A stretch of 64,000 nt of DNA from Anaspis maculata (taxonomy: Eukaryota; Arthropoda; Insecta; Coleoptera; Scraptiidae). The position numbers and the translations under genes were made by a program. Of the stretch, positions 43,508-55,587 are shown piece by piece. The stretch is taken from NCBI GenBank assembly GCA_949128115.1, contig OX421968.1:26086377-26150376 (forward strand), in the 5' to 3' direction. Numbering within the stretch: the first letter of the stretch is position 1; each line of letters starts with the position of its first letter. Below the pieces are notes generated by a model, which did no database searches, had not been told where the DNA came from, and saw nothing but the letters and a program-made list of their open reading frames with translations.

Positions 43508-44576
43508 GGGTGATTGCATGTAGAGGGAGTTTATGGCAAAATGTCAATAGTGTCATTGCCATCTGTCAAGTTTCCATGCGGAGTCAACGTCAACCTGACC
43601 AACACATACTGTTTTGTTCACATACTGGTTTATTCGGCGTTTACGAGATCGAGATTGTGATTTCTAATCATTCTAACAATGCCTTACCTTACACCTGTTA
43701 TGTGCCCCAATCCTTGTATATGGCCCCAATGCAATACACAATATTGCGTGACCGCTTAGCGCATGCGCTAAAAAACGAGGTGATTCGTTCTATGTCTTCC
43801 ATATGTTACGCTGTAAAATAGGTGATTCTCAAACTAAGCTCAATGGATTATGCGTCGTTTTCAAGTAGAAGTGGTTACATAGAAAAATCGGTGTAACCCT
43901 CGCAACCTATTCATGAAAGTACATATGTGAGGGATCATTCCCAAATGCCCCAAATTACGAAATAAAAAAACATGGAACACTTCAACCATAACATTCAAAT
44001 TTATCGCAAAATTCTCTGGGGATATTTCATTTAATCACTGCTGTATTGTATTGACGACAGCATGGTGTGGTGACAGTCAGTCCTCTGAGTGGCACACACT
44101 TTTTCGACCGCCGAATATCCATTTTAAATCGGAATAAGGCTTCCAAATTGCTGATAAAACTGAACAAAATGTCAACGTCAAACACAGAAATCAATGTCAT
44201 TGTCGAATGCTGGGCCGCTATTCTTGAATCGCGTGAGAAGAGTCCCTGGGAGTTTTATATAATCCGTACTACACTTGCTAAACGTGCACTTGCACGTATT
44301 ATACTAGCGAAAGTTGCCTAAAATTTAGGCAACATTCGCTACATCAGTGTACTGCGGAATGTATTTTACTCCCAGGAACTTTTCTCACACGATTCAAGAA
44401 TAGCGGCCCTGAACATGCGCGATGATAACTTGTCACCGTTTTCTTAGTTCGCATGACATCCGTGTCGGAGCGCCACTTCCGCGCAATATTGTGTATTCCC
44501 TAACACACTTCAAAACATAACTGGATCCTTGCGCTGCCTGCCGGTGATCAGGTGAACGAATTTCATGCAATCACCC
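43508..44576. mobile_element. TIR element candidate with GGGTGATTGCATG ends
   Basis: GGGTGATTGCATG (43508-43520) and CATGCAATCACCC (44564-44576) are perfect complements, each flanked by TA. The interior is non-coding; the 135-residue frame 43414-43821 starts outside the element and lacks a recognised domain. A palindromic element is nested inside (44212-44409). Only 13 bp of terminal match, so the call is tentative. Confidence 0.5.
44212..44409. mobile_element. 198-bp hairpin MITE
   Basis: The ends GGGCCGCTATTCTTGAATCG and CGATTCAAGAATAGCGGCCC are perfect complements. The centre has a second stem (agcgaaagttgcctaaa / tttaggcaacattcgct). No clear target duplication. Confidence 0.7.
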
Positions 44577-44631
44577 TATACGCAAGCTTCGTATACGAAA
44601 TTCGTAAACAGACAGCGTGCTCCCCGTACTG

Positions 44632-45905
44632 AACACGAATCTAAAAAGAAACCGCGTTACACTATTTTTGCATACTCACTACTCACTGTTGGCTAGAGCT
44701 TCGTCTATTAATCGTGACACAGACACAAGATTCCCATTAATGGGATTTGGCTTGGGATTCGGTGTTTATAGTCTGAGTGCAATGTAGATATTTTACGATC
44801 GTTTATTCATCTCGAGCGATACGATCGCTCAAAGCTTAGAGGGTCGGAACCGGAGCAGCTATGATTGGCGTTGTTTTCGCCTTGATTTAATGCCGGCTGT
44901 GGAATTATTGGAAATTGTAAGCTTAATTGAATGGAAATTCGAAATTAAAATTCAAGTAATTAAAAATATAATTGCCTGAAAAACCTAGCGTGATGGAATA
45001 AATTAACAACAAAGAGGCAGGCGGAAAATTGACGGCAGTATAATGTATGCGGGGGTCGAATGACACGCTGCTTTCGGGAAGCCTTTGTCCTGTAAATCGA
45101 CCACCCTGATCAAACATCTTACGTATATAAGAGGACTTGGGCCGGCGGGGTGAAGCTCAAAAAGAGAAAGCTCCAAGCTGCAGGGCTGGCCTCCGAGACC
45201 GAGCCCGGACAATGCCGTTAGGTATTTAGGACCCCATGAGACGACTTTGACCTTCGACCCACATGATGTGGTCCACATGCAACTAAGGCCATCGGTCGAT
45301 ATCGGAATATTCGCGATTGCCCCCTCACACAAATCGTCCATGGCACACGCACGCCACTGCCTCCGGACCTACCCTCAAACGTTCGATATCACAAGATGAT
45401 GAATTGTGCCTGGTGCCAAGCAAAGTCGGAGAGCTTCCACCTTGTCAGAATCGCGCGGGATTAAATTGCTACAATATTCGACATCATGGAAATTCATTAT
45501 CGTCCTATCTGGAAAGAATTAAATTAAATTTGATATAATCTCGGATAGCAACACGTGACGCGAATTTTAATAAATAAAAACCCACCCCCTACCCCTAAGG
45601 TGCAGGAATTCAGGACCGATAACTGATCACTTAGCCTGGTTCGCTTGAAAAATCACACATGACACTTAATCATTTTATTGGAACATCTGACGCAATTATG
45701 CGATGTCAAATGCGACATATGCTGCCCGAAAGCTTCATTTATTATTTCATACTTAGGTATAATACCTCCTGAACAATCTCCAGAGGCTTCGTCAGCTGAA
45801 GACTGCGGAGATATTGGTAGGTAGGTATATTATAGCCGAGGATCTAGCCAAGATTGAGTATGCAAAAATAGTGTAACGCGGCTTCTTTTCAGATTCGTAT
45901 TCAGA
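44632..45905. repeat. inverted pair about 1.1 kb apart
   Basis: 44632-44702 (gaaaccgcgttacactatttttgcatactca) is complementary to 45840-45905 (tgagtatgcaaaaatagtgtaacgcggcttc). The intervening DNA has no recognised gene; the overlapping frames 45003-45538 show no known domain. The adjacent stretch 44575-44640 is also complementary to 50466-50520. Confidence 0.55.
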
Positions 45906-45944
45906 AGGTCTGGAACGAGGTCTGGAAGCATAAGAAAGTGAAGA

Positions 45945-46716
45945 TTGCCGGCCGCGAACAGTGCACGTTTACCCTGTAAAGGGGGGGGGGGGGGGGGGTG
46001 CAGTCCGGCCTATTTTTGATTCAGGGCCCGTTAGTTATAGTTGTATGAGTTATAGTATCGACAGAGCATCGCGAGGTGCATGGTCCTTGATAACGAGAAA
46101 ATCGGCAAATGCGTAAAACGAAAATACAGCCCTTCAAAGTAAAATTTTGTAAAAAATATTTTTGGCCATAATTTCGGCATTTTTTGATCAATTTTTCTCA
46201 AATTTGGAATTTGCACTTCAAAAGTCATTGCCCACAATACGCAGTTTCAGTTTTTGCCACACGCGACCAGTGGCGTAGATAATGAAAAATGTTTCCCCAA
46301 ATGAAACTTGTGATTCGACTATGGTTTTGATTTTTCTTAAATTCCAGTGGTGTAGAAACTTTGGAGGAAAATATAGTGTTCTTCCTATTATCTACGCCAC
46401 TGGTCACATGTGGCCAAAATTGAAATTCCGAATTATGGGTAAAATGGCTTTGGAAGTGCAAATTCCAAATTTGAGCAAGATTGGTCGAAAATGCCTAAGT
46501 TATGGCCAAAAACATTTTTTTTAAATTTACTTTGAAGGGCTGTATTATCGTTAATACGCATTAGCCGATTTTTTCTTTGTCAAGGAGCATGCACCTCATG
46601 ATGCTCTGTCGATACCTCGGTCGATCCTATAACTTACGGGCCTCGGATACAAAAATGGCCGGATTGCACCTCCACCCCCCACCACAGGGCAAACGTGCAC
46701 TGTTCGCGGCCGGCAA
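45945..46716. mobile_element. 772-bp foldback palindrome with an 18-G run
   Basis: TTGCCGGCCGCGAACAGTGC at 45945 is mirrored by GCACTGTTCGCGGCCGGCAA ending 46716; the arms (agggctgtatt, ccaaatttgagca, gatgctctgtcgata) continue to about 46285/46385. An inner pair ACCAGTGGCGTAGATAAT / ATTATCTACGCCACTGGT bounds the loop. The left arm holds a run of 18 G (45981-45998) that is only a short C-rich tract in the right arm. Confidence 0.8.
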
Positions 46717-49453
46717 CCTGTGACGATATAAAAACTCAAAAAGGCTAATCTCTATGAAAGGTTGAGGGGTTTCAAAAGATTGACACGGCCAGGCCAGCAA
46801 AGTGGAGAATTAGGCTGGGTTCAACAGGTTGATAAACTAGGCGCCACAGATTTGTTCGTGTCAATCAACTCCTAACCTTACGAAGTGAATACGCTTATAT
46901 TCAAACCTGAAAATATAAAATTGAAGAAAAATTTCAATAGATATAGCACTTTCAATTTTGACAAGATGTTTATTCACAATTTGTGGTAGAAAAATAGGTG
47001 TTTGGTATGTAGTAGTACAGTGGTGTAGGTAGTAAGTACAAGTGAAGTAACAAAAACAAAGTATGGTAGGTAATGCGATATAGGTATAAACCGCGTCCGT
47101 GATAGTGACAAACGGCACTACTGGTAGATACTCTCGAAATGTCAGGTGAGTACCTACCTATCTAGGTCTCCGGTCTCGTTGTGTTTCAAAGTTGAACAAC
47201 AGATATCTGAACTCTAAATAATGCAATAAAGAACGGAATAAAGGAATGATTGAAAAGTATTCAAAATGTCCACGTGGACCGTTATTCGAGGAGCTTAACT
47301 AGACCGAATTTCCCTATAAACTGGGTTAGCGAATTTACAATAAAAAAAAAACAAACTGGGGGGGTCTCACAGCTGTGTACGCCGAGGGTTTGTACTTGTA
47401 ACCGCAAATGAAAGAAAGAGAGACGGTGAAGCTAGCTTAAGCATCTGAACGTATTTCGGCTTTTGAAGCTTTTCAATAAACGATATGAGAACGCTGTTTG
47501 TATCCCTATTTTACATTAGTTCGTGAATCTGCTGTTGCTTAACGTTGAACGGGTCGTTATTTCCGAGAAACGAAGTACATAGATATAGAATGAAAGCACA
47601 TACAGTATTTACAGTAAATCTCGCAGACACCACTCAGTAACCAGCCACTGACGATGACGGGACAATTCGAAGTAGGTAGCGTACGGGTATGGGTACGGTT
47701 CTGCGTCTGCACGTCTCCAAAAGGTCTGCACTGCACAGTTCAGCACGGGTAGCTCGAGGAACAAGACCAATTCGAGAACAAGCAGGTAGGTATAGGCTTA
47801 GGTAGGTACTGGCTTCGGTAGGTACTTCCACAGTAGAAAGCTTACCTCTTTGAATAAAATTGCAGCTCCAAAGCGTACTACGAAGTGAACGAACGATGAG
47901 GTGAAAACCGGAGGAGGAAGAAGAAGTCTATAAAAAAAAAGGAATTTCTAGATCCATTTGCTTCGCCTCGAATCGTGAATATACCTGAGGTGGAGGGCGA
48001 CTTCTTGAGTGTTTTATTCTTTGCTCTTCGCAGTTCCTTCGACTCGTGGGAGCGCAAAATATTCAATCAAAGGAGAACAGAAAAACCTAAAAAAGAACCC
48101 AATCGTTACCAAGATTTCGAGAGAAATGATGACTTCAACAACCTTAAGATGGTATGTAGCTGGCTTCTAAAATAAGACAAGCTTCGGGATTCTTCGTCGA
48201 ACTGTTTTAATCCGGCAATTTGGGCCGATAGGAATAATTTTTCCAGTTCAGAACTCATTCAATAATAATCCGACGAGGGTCGTAGCAGAAGAAATACGCC
48301 AAAATCTAAAACCAAAACGGTATTTCGACTGCCGTGATGAAATAGGTTCTTTCCAGAACGACGAGGAAACGAATAGTGTCGAATAAAAAACGTGAGTGCG
48401 TGACCATAGTCACCCTCGGAAGAAGTGAAACTTCTATAGATATGAATCAATCAGCAAACAACGTTCGAAGAGGTGTTCTTTTCGTACTCCCGCTCCGCTC
48501 CCTCACGGTTTGTAGCATCTTGTTTTTCTTATTATCAATCTTATTATTATTATTATTAGTCACTCAAAGGGCAGAGTACTTTCGACATGATTTTTTCACG
48601 ATTAGACTTCTTTTATTTCTTTTCTCGCTGCGCTCGGCAGTGGAGAGCCCCACCAAATGCAGGAATGAAAAGAATCTTTCGAAATTCAACTTAATTATTA
48701 TATTACCGCCCCTATGACTTGCCGCCTGCCGTACTCGAATGCGCGCCGGAACGCACTGCACGCCTGCTAGGCCCGGCCCTGAATATACCTCCCTATCCCT
48801 GTAATAAATCACATCCGCTCGAATCTATTCAAGCCAAGTCGAGAGCCATTCTTGTCGGGCCAACAGTACGACAACACGAAGAGCAGTCCACTGTCGACGA
48901 TTAGTTAAAAATAGAACCGAACGCGGCGAACGCTGCAACAGCTTATTCTTTCATTTCCTGGGACGACGCTGGTCACCCCAAGGTCAGACAAGACAACGTT
49001 ACAGCACATCGTTACAGGCGTTCGTTACAACCACTGATGCTATGAAGCAATTTCACTCCCATGTGTGGTTCTGCGTTAGTGGTGTGTTGTGATCTAGGCG
49101 CGAGAATAGAAGTTTCACTTCAAAAACCACGCTTTTTCGAACCAGGCGTGCTGATGAAAAAGACCCTAACGCGTTCGAAAAACTTTGCACTGATAACGAT
49201 GTTATTTGTAGTACCAAAAATAATAAGATGTTGATGCCGGCGATTTTCTCATTGTTTACAAGTGCCGAAGCGAAGAGACACATCAGACCCGATGGACATA
49301 ACAGAGCAACACATTTCGGTGAGTACTAAGTCAAACCACAATATTATCGGTTATCGTTGTAGGTGAAATTTCGAAATCCAGCATACGACCTAAAGCGGAA
49401 GAAGAGAAATGCCGCAAATAAACAAATATAATAAACGTCAATATCGATGAACC
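46717..49453. other. AT-rich DNA, no gene recognised
   Basis: 2.7 kb without a supported gene. Short frames (e.g. 47634-47831, 48376-48717, 48564-48812) overlap on opposite strands and lack motifs. A (TTA)n microsatellite lies near 48535-48560. The 48600-49050 part is somewhat more mixed in composition, but nothing is recognisable. Confidence 0.4.
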
Positions 49454-49461
49454 GTACCGGC

Positions 49462-50313
49462 TAGGGCATCCAATCCCGGGATCCCGAATCCCGGGATCCC
49501 GTTAGATTTCCAATCCCGAAAATCCCGGGATTTTTCCACCAAGATCCCGGGATTTTCGGGATTTTTCAAACGATGCCTCTTTTCACCTCACTTGAATGAA
49601 AAAAAGAGTTAATGGCGTTAATGCAGGAAAGACAGATTATTCAAGTAAGCCACACTGAATTTGAAACCATTATATATTTTATTAGTAATAATTTTTATAT
49701 TTATTTTGCTGAAATAAAGCTAGTAGGTACCCAATCATTATTTGCTGTTTAATAATTGGTGGCAATTGATAGTATTGGTACTTGATAATAATACTAATAT
49801 TAGAATTGACAGGTGAGGTATGTAGGTACCTACATGGTACATTATACTTAGAGCCTGTATTTCCACACCAGATACCTCTTCCGGTTACCATACCACCAAA
49901 CACTATGGTATTCAAGTTCCAGGCAAAGTTATATGGAAATGAAAATAGCAGCCCTTGAAAACCTCTGAACATGTCCAAACACATTAAATAAAATAAAACT
50001 GTGATAAATTTAAAAGAAATTCTTTTGCCTCAGCAAGTGATTTTTGCTTCCTCGAAGAAAGCACGCATAATTGCAATGCACATGTAATGTTCTATTTATG
50101 CAAAATAAATACAATAAAATACTAATATCGGTGTCAAATGATGATGTTCTTACTTGAATAATCTGTGTTTCTTGTTTTGACTCTGTTTTCCATTTAACTG
50201 AGGTGGAAAGCTGCATCATTTGAAAAATCCCGAAAATCCCGGGATCCCGGGATTTGAAATTTTCAATCCCGAAATCCCGGGATTTCGTTTGAGTCTCGGG
50301 ATTGGATGCCCTA
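49462..50313. mobile_element. non-autonomous hAT element (852 bp)
   Basis: The ends TAGGGCATCCAATCCCGGGA and CTCGGGATTGGATGCCCTA are complementary, and a perfect 8-bp duplication GTACCGGC flanks the element (49454-49461 and 50314-50321). Several copies of atcccgggat sit inside both ends as subterminal repeats. The interior is AT-rich and carries no transposase; the frames 49682-49984 and 50010-50375 lack hAT motifs. The combination of 8-bp duplication and TAGGG ends makes the hAT assignment firm. Confidence 0.9.
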
Positions 50314-50609
50314 GTACCGGCCACCTTCCCAAAACTCTGTGTGCATAATGTGTTAAATAAAAGTCCAAGATACAAACAAAACTGTAGTTTCCTACACCCC
50401 TTTTTTTCTCTTTTAGGTATTGGTCAAATTGAACCGTTACAAACCTTCACTTTCTTATGCTTCCAAACCATCTGTGCGGGGAGCACGCCTTCTGTCTACA
50501 AATTTCGTATACGAGGGTTGCGTATTTTTTTTTTTCCTTAGGGTTTATCTTGCTGCATCAACCGTAATAGGTTATTAGCAGCTCACATTGTTTGTTTTTT
50601 ATTTAGGGC

Positions 50610-51319
50610 TTATATGGAATCGTATATATCAATATCTTTCAAAAAGTTTAGTACAGAGTTGTATTTGTCTGGGTCTATCAAGTTGATTTCATTTTCGGTT
50701 ATGTTGTGCATGGTTCTTTGGATGTTGTATTTTGGGCAGACATAGAGGATATGCTCGATGGTTAGTATGACGTTGCAGATTTCGCACTGCACACGGTCTT
50801 GTCTGGACAATAGGAAGGAGTGTGTCAGTCTGGTATGTCCGAGCCTGAGCCTAGAAAGTTTTATTTTGTCTTTTTTTTTCTGGGTATTTAAGAGTAGTAG
50901 AGACGGATGGTTTAATCTCTTTGAGGTGGGTATCTTTTAGGTTCCAAGTTTGTTGCCAAAGTGTGACTATTTTGTTTTTTATGTAGGTCTTGATATCATC
51001 TGGAGGATTTACTTGGCAAGATGGGAAAATGATGGTGGTCGTCGCGCTTTTTGCCAGATCGTCCACTTCTCATTTCCTTCAATTCCGACGTGCGCTGGAG
51101 TGTACAGAAATTTTACCCTATCAGCTACGTCAAAGAGCTGATCTTTGATATTTTGTATAAGGGGGTTGCGGGGATATAATTGCTTTAAGGCGTGTAGTGA
51201 GCTCAATGAATCTGAGCAAATTATATACCTTTGTTCCGGGATGGTTTTTATATAGACAAGTGCCTGCGAGATAGCATAAAGTTCTGCTGTGAAGATGGAA
51301 TTGTGGTTTTGGAGGTGGT
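50610..51319 (-). pseudogene. I-group LINE ORF2: RNase H remainder and C-terminal zinc motif
   Basis: Directly after the insertion the frame resumes as YHLQNHNSIFTAELYAIS (RNase H Glu), IICSDSLSSLHAL (Asp) and YTPAHVGIEGNEK (His, then the last motif). A frameshift near 51065 moves the MDDLAKSA end of RNase H into another frame, and another lies near 50870. The C-terminus reads RVQCEICNVILTIEHILYVCPKY, the CX2C...HX4-5C motif common in I-type LINEs, and stops at 50610. Removing the insert joins E-A to Y-H in frame. Confidence 0.88.
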
Positions 51320-51321
51320 AA

Positions 51322-52557
51322 CCCTGTTGCAAATGTACTATAGAATCATATAGAAATTGTATATGTCATCTATATGGCCCTAACAGTCTCTACAGGAGTC
51401 TATAGGTTGTCATTCAGTTCGACTGGTTTTCTACATGGAATTCCTGGTAAAAAAAAATATATACAATCCATATACATTCCTGTAGAAGTGTACATGGAAA
51501 ACATTGTTGAATTTGATGTACATGGAAAAACATATGATATCTCTACATGGCTATATGTGACTTTTTTCATTCAAATATGCGTTACATGGATTTCCATGTC
51601 GCTACATGGATTTCCATGTAGAATCTAACCAATAAACAGCGAGAAAATTCGCTCATATGATTGGTCCATTTCGGGACTCGGAAAATGACGATGTCACTTC
51701 GAGCTTGCTCGACGGTCGTCATCTCAATCTGGCTTGGCTTAGTTTGACCAGCAAGCCGTGTCTCGCGTCATCTTGAATGAAATTATGAAGTTCGCGTATG
51801 TTTATTTCGTAGGTGACCAAACCCGCGAAGTGGTGCCGACAGAAAACATAAAATAATCAGTCTCGGCGGTAAGTTTAATTCAACCTCAGTGCTCCCAGGC
51901 GGATTTAAGATTATTTTCTTCTACTAGCAACAAAAGCCAAACGATTCCGAATTCCGAACCTGCTAAAAGAGGAATCATCTCAAGATTCACAATCATAAGA
52001 TGATAATGGTATCGGTGATGGTAAGGAAATTGCGTCTACATATTCACAACATAATGTAAGTACCTGTCTTGGACTGGCAGGGCAGTCTGCACGAGCACGA
52101 GTATTTTGAAGTTAGGTATAAAACGAGGTATGTATAAAATTAAAAATATCAATGTTCCAGAAAATAAAGAATAAACGCCCAGAGTTGGAGAGTACGCTTC
52201 TCCAAAGCCAGTTTCAGTTCCAACAAGATGGAGGAACAACCTACGCCCTAAGGAAGAAATAGAAAACCCAACAAAAACAGAGTTTTAACCAATCAGGGAT
52301 ATTTTTGAGCTATATGTTTTTCCATGTAGAGGTATATGGATGTATATTATTCTACATGGAATTCCATGAAATTGACCTTCAATCGTATCTGGCTCTACAT
52401 GGCTTTTATATGGTTTTTAAAGTATTCCTACATGGATGTCCATACGTAATTTTATATGCCGTCTATATGGAATGACTGTACCAAATTCCATATACCAGCC
52501 ATACAGAAGCCATATAGTTTTTTTTTATATGGTTCTATATGACATTTGCAACAGGGA
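51322..52557. mobile_element. 1236-bp TIR element with AA/TT duplication, inside LINE RNase H
   Basis: The ends CCCTGTTGCAAATGT and ACATTTGCAACAGGG are complementary, followed by tATAGAA/ TTCTATAt. The flanks are AA on both sides (51320-51321, 52558-52559), and precise removal restores the LINE frame, so the edges are secure. The outer 300 bp on each side are full of tacatgga / tatatgg strings, often as palindromes such as catggaattcctg and tggaattccatg. The centre is unrelated sequence with a cttgctcgacggtcgtc stretch. There is no transposase. A 2-bp duplication with CCC ends would fit CACTA/EnSpm-like or PHIS-type elements, but this is unresolved. Confidence 0.85.
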
Positions 52558-52559
52558 AG

Positions 52560-55529
52560 CTTCTTTGGAAGATGGAGTAATTATGGCTGATGCCACCTGA
52601 TTGTCAATTTTAGATCCATCTGTGTAGATAAACTTGTGGTTTGGAAAAAAGGAGATGATTTCCAGAAAGTTTGCCCTGATCAGAGTGTGGTTCATTTCCG
52701 ATTTTTTGTTTTTCGCGAGGTCAAGAATTGTTTGTACTACAGGTAGTTTCCAAGGCGGGTTCGAAGAGTTTTGCCAAGGCGAGGTTTCAGGAATTTTGAA
52801 GTCAATTTCTAGTTGGATGCGATTGAGTCTTTCGTGCAGGGGTGGGATTATGTTCCTGTTAGAGTTGTAAAGATCTTTGTGTCTATCTGAAAATACCAAG
52901 TCATAGTTTGGGCTTTTTGGGTTGGCTGAAATGTTTATTGCGTAGTTCAGGGTCATACGCTTAGTGCGTAGTTCAAGAGAAGGCTCATTGACTAGTGCGA
53001 GTAGACTTTCCACCGGTGTTGTGCAGAAGGCCCCAATCGCAATTTTTATAGCCATTGATTGTATAGTTTTGATGGATTTGAGATATGATTTTCTAGTGGT
53101 CATATATGCAATGGCACCATAGTCCAGCTTGGACCTTATCAGACTTTGATATATCATCAATAGGGTCCTAGAGTCTGCTCCCCAGGAATGGTTGGATAAG
53201 ACCTTCATGAGGTTCAAACCTTGGATGCAAGATTTTTTTACTTGACTTATGTGGTTTTTCCAGGACAATTTATGATTAAAAATGACATCCAAGAACTTTG
53301 CTGAGTTAGAGAATTTCAGGCTTTTGCCGTGGAGGCGAAGAAGTGGTGATCTTAACTGCTTGGACTTGCTAAAGTTGATGCAGTGTGTTTTTTGAACAGA
53401 GAATTTGAAGCCTGATGTTTTGCTCCAATTTTCGATGGTATGTAAGGTGGACTGTAAGATTCTTTGCGTGGATTCAGGATCCTTCCCCCGAAGATATATG
53501 ATTAGGTCATCTGCAAACAGGCCGCAGCGGACGGGAGATTTGATCTTTTTAAGTATCTCGTTGACCGCTATCAAAAAGAGAGTCACACTTATTACAGATC
53601 CTTGGGGAACACCGTTTTCTAGACCTTTTGTTTGTGAGAATGTACTATTAACTTTTACCTTAAATGTCCTGTTTTTCAAAAAGTTTTGGATAAAGGCAAG
53701 AATGTTCCCCTTAATTCCCCACTCAATCAATTTGTCTATGATTGGTCGAGTCCAAGTCATATCGTGGGCCTTCTCTACGTCGAAAAAGATTGCCAGCAGA
53801 CTTTGTTTCACAGCGAAGGCTTCACGTATTTCCGACTCAAGTTGCACAATGTTGTCAATAGTTGAACGATGCTTTCTAAAACCATTTTGCCCGGGATGGA
53901 GTAAATTTGATTTTTCCAGGTGCCAGTTCAGGCGATTGTTGATGATTCTCTCTAAAACTTTGCACATTGTGCAAGTTAGCGATATTGGACGGTATGAATT
54001 TTTTTCATCGGTTGGTTTATTAGGTTTTAGGATTGGGAGGACTGTAGAATGAGACCAAGAGTTCGGAAATTTTTGGGTTTGCCAGATTTCGTTGTAAATG
54101 TCCAGTAGTTTCAGTTTAGCACTACATGACAAGTTTTTGAGAAAGGCGTAGGGGATGTCGTCAGGGCCGGGGCAAGTGTCTTTGGATGATTGTAATGCTT
54201 CTTCGAGATCTGCCGAAGTAAGTGACAAATTTAGGGGATGTAAGTTGCTTGTAAGGTGTTCATCTACCCCTTGAGATTCTCTGTCTCTTTTGTACTGCAG
54301 GAAGTCTTGGTCAAAGTTTGAATCACTGGAATTTGCACAAAAGTGTTCGGCCATGATTTCAGCTATGTCGTTGTCGGTGTCGTATATTTGGTTGTTATTT
54401 TTAATGGTTGCAATTTTGGGGCGAGTTATAGACTTGAGTTGTCTTACTTTATTCCACACCTCTGACGCTGGAGTCGAGGGATTGATAGTCGAAACATAGT
54501 TTTCCCAAGATTCTTTCCTGCTTTTTTTAACTACATACCTTGCTCGTGCTCTAAGTTTTTTGAAGATCAATAGATTTTCTGGGGAATTAATTCTTTTAAA
54601 TCTGTTAAATGCATTTTTGCTGTTTTTAATTGCTTCTGCAACTTGTTTGTTCCACCACGGTACTGGTTTACGATCCTTTGGAATAGAAGATTTACCTATA
54701 TGATTGTGGGCAGCAGACAGCATGATGTTAGTAAATTCTTGGACGGACTTATTGATGTCTTTTCCGCTGAAGGATTTGGACTCAAGTTTACTATCAATTT
54801 CGTCAGAATACTGGAGCCAGTTGGCGCTTTTAAGATTCCATTTAGGAGAGTTGTTCGAGGTGTTTTCAACATTGATTGGATGGTTCTTTATTTTAATAGG
54901 GTAGTGATCACTACCATACAGATAAGAATAAGTTTCCCATGTTAAGTAGGGAGTGAGTGTGGGGCTGCATGCTGTCAAGTCAAGAGCGCTGTGGTTTCCA
55001 GTGAAGGTATTCAGTCTGGTTGGAGATCCGGTGTTCAAAAGTGTTAGGTTAGAGGAGTCGAGCAATTGTTCAATTTTTTGACCTCTTTGATTTGTGTATT
55101 GTGAGCCAAATATTATGTTATGGGAATTGAAATCACCTAGTATTATGCGTGGAGTAGGTATTTGATCAAGGAGGTCTGATAGTTCTTGTTGGATGATTTC
55201 TCTGTTGGGAGGAATATAAATGTTGCAGATGAAGATTTTAATTTTGAGTTGGATGGAGAAAGCGACAGCTTCCAAGTTGGTGTTCAGATCAAGTTCATGC
55301 GTGGTGTAATTCGAACCGAGATTCGAACTTACAAAAGAGGAGACTCCACCACTTGATCTTCTCTGTCAAGACGATGTTTAGAGAAACATTTATAACCCTT
55401 GAGGCTGGGATCACTTTTTAAGTGAGTTTCCTGTAAGCAAATTATGGGGGGGTTATCATCAGCGATTACTAGTTTTAGTTTCGGTAAATGGGTATAATAC
55501 CCATTCAGATTCCACTGTAAAATAAACAT
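52560..55529 (-). pseudogene. I-group LINE ORF2: endonuclease, RT and start of RNase H
   Basis: It begins MFILQWNLNGYYTHLPKLK at 55529 with the endonuclease Asn and, soon after, CLQETHLK (Glu). One indel near 55365 shifts into the 916-residue frame ending at 52525. That frame shows IYIPPN, ILGDFNSH, ALDLT and SDHYPI (rest of the endonuclease). The RT motifs follow: SYRPISLTCTMCKVLERI, GQNGFRKHRSTIDN, IFFDVEKAHDMTW (motif A; His where Tyr is usual), NGVPQGSVIS (B) and CGLFADDLIIYL (C). RNase H opens with HKFIYTDGSKID (first Asp) before the insertion at 52557. The uninterrupted length indicates recent activity. The last residues of the frame belong to the insert. Confidence 0.9.
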
Positions 55530-55587
55530 GTTGAATAAATATTAGAATAAATTGAGATCAGATTGGGATAGATTTTCTTCTCGTGAG

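Noticed and set aside
43414..43821. 135-residue frame as a host gene
   Set aside because: Its first part is a dispersed repeat (complement at 57210-57290), it crosses a TIR element boundary, and no domain is recognisable.
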